A stretch of 5,160 nucleotides of DNA, taken from assembly GCA_046758085.1 (NCBI GenBank), contig JBHHZP010000203.1:1-5160 (forward strand). The letters run 5' to 3'. Position numbers and translations under genes: made by a program. Source of the DNA: VRUB01 sp046758085 (lineage in GTDB: Bacteria > Pseudomonadota > Gammaproteobacteria > Acidiferrobacterales > SPGG2). Below, one piece after another: positions 5,039 through 5,160 of this stretch (position 1 is the first letter of the stretch; each line of letters starts with the position of its first letter). A model generated the notes under the pieces. The model saw nothing but the letters and a program-made list of their open reading frames with translations. It did no database searches and was not told where the DNA came from.

Positions 5039-5160
5039 GTTCGGTCGCCTAACCGCCGGTGATGTACTACCGGGGTTCCGCCCCCGTACGACAACCGCGT
5101 GTGATTCGTGTCGCCTACCGGCGAGTATTCTAATCGGGTTCTCGCACCCGAAGGCGAGGT
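5039..5160. repeat. Two diverged copies of a unit of about 66 bp, with hairpins
   Basis: After the DUF427 stop the remaining bases contain no gene. TCGCCTA recurs at 5045-5051 and 5111-5117, an offset of 66 bp, and the flanking sequence aligns loosely. Each copy ends in a small hairpin with a GGGTTC-like left arm: ACCGGGG...CCCCCGT (5069-5087, one C-C mismatch) and CGGGT...ACCCG (5135-5150). CTCGC (5141-5145) can alternatively pair with GCGAG (5154-5158). The second copy reaches the window edge, so the array may continue. A terminator for the rightward operon may lie in this region, but none with a T-run is visible. Confidence 0.4.

Noticed and set aside
5060..5160. tRNA-like elements because of GGGTTC-type loops
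   Set aside because: No acceptor stem, anticodon arm or CCA-compatible end can be assembled around them.

Overview
The window looks like a GC-rich bacterial chromosome, most likely proteobacterial. That is inferred from GC-rich coding sequence, Shine-Dalgarno starts, tightly packed genes and an FNR/ANR-type palindrome; there is no rRNA or other marker that would fix the taxon. Six protein genes are recognisable. They form two divergent arms around a 289-bp intergenic region.

Left arm, transcribed leftward: the radical SAM enzyme of the AmmeMemoRadiSam system (1698-2798), a phosphoribosyltransferase-family protein (886-1542, or to 1596 with a longer start) and archease (447-869), the activator of the RtcB RNA ligase. 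A 101-bp gap separates the radical SAM gene from the phosphoribosyltransferase. It contains a perfect FNR-type box, TTGAT-GCAG-ATCAA (1631-1644), which suggests that the phosphoribosyltransferase-archease pair has its own oxygen- or NO-responsive promoter.

Right arm, transcribed rightward: AmmeMemoRadiSam protein B (Memo-like, 3088-3873), protein A (AMMECR1-like, 3860-4435, overlapping protein B by 14 bp) and a DUF427 protein (4465-5022). Protein A carries LHGCIG in place of the hallmark LRGCIG. The radical SAM leader holds a 17-bp palindrome just before its Shine-Dalgarno sequence.

The edges are non-coding and repetitive. Positions 1-446 hold a degenerate tandem array with a step of about 73 bp, marked by regularly spaced A-runs, followed by a cluster of short CTCGCTACTG-type repeats. 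Positions 5023-5160 hold two diverged copies of a unit of about 66 bp that runs off the window.

The three AmmeMemoRadiSam proteins are a conserved bacterial/archaeal trio whose human relatives are MEMO1 and AMMECR1 and whose biochemical function is unresolved. Their placement beside archease and its companion phosphoribosyltransferase points by association towards RNA repair or modification. RtcB itself is not in the window.
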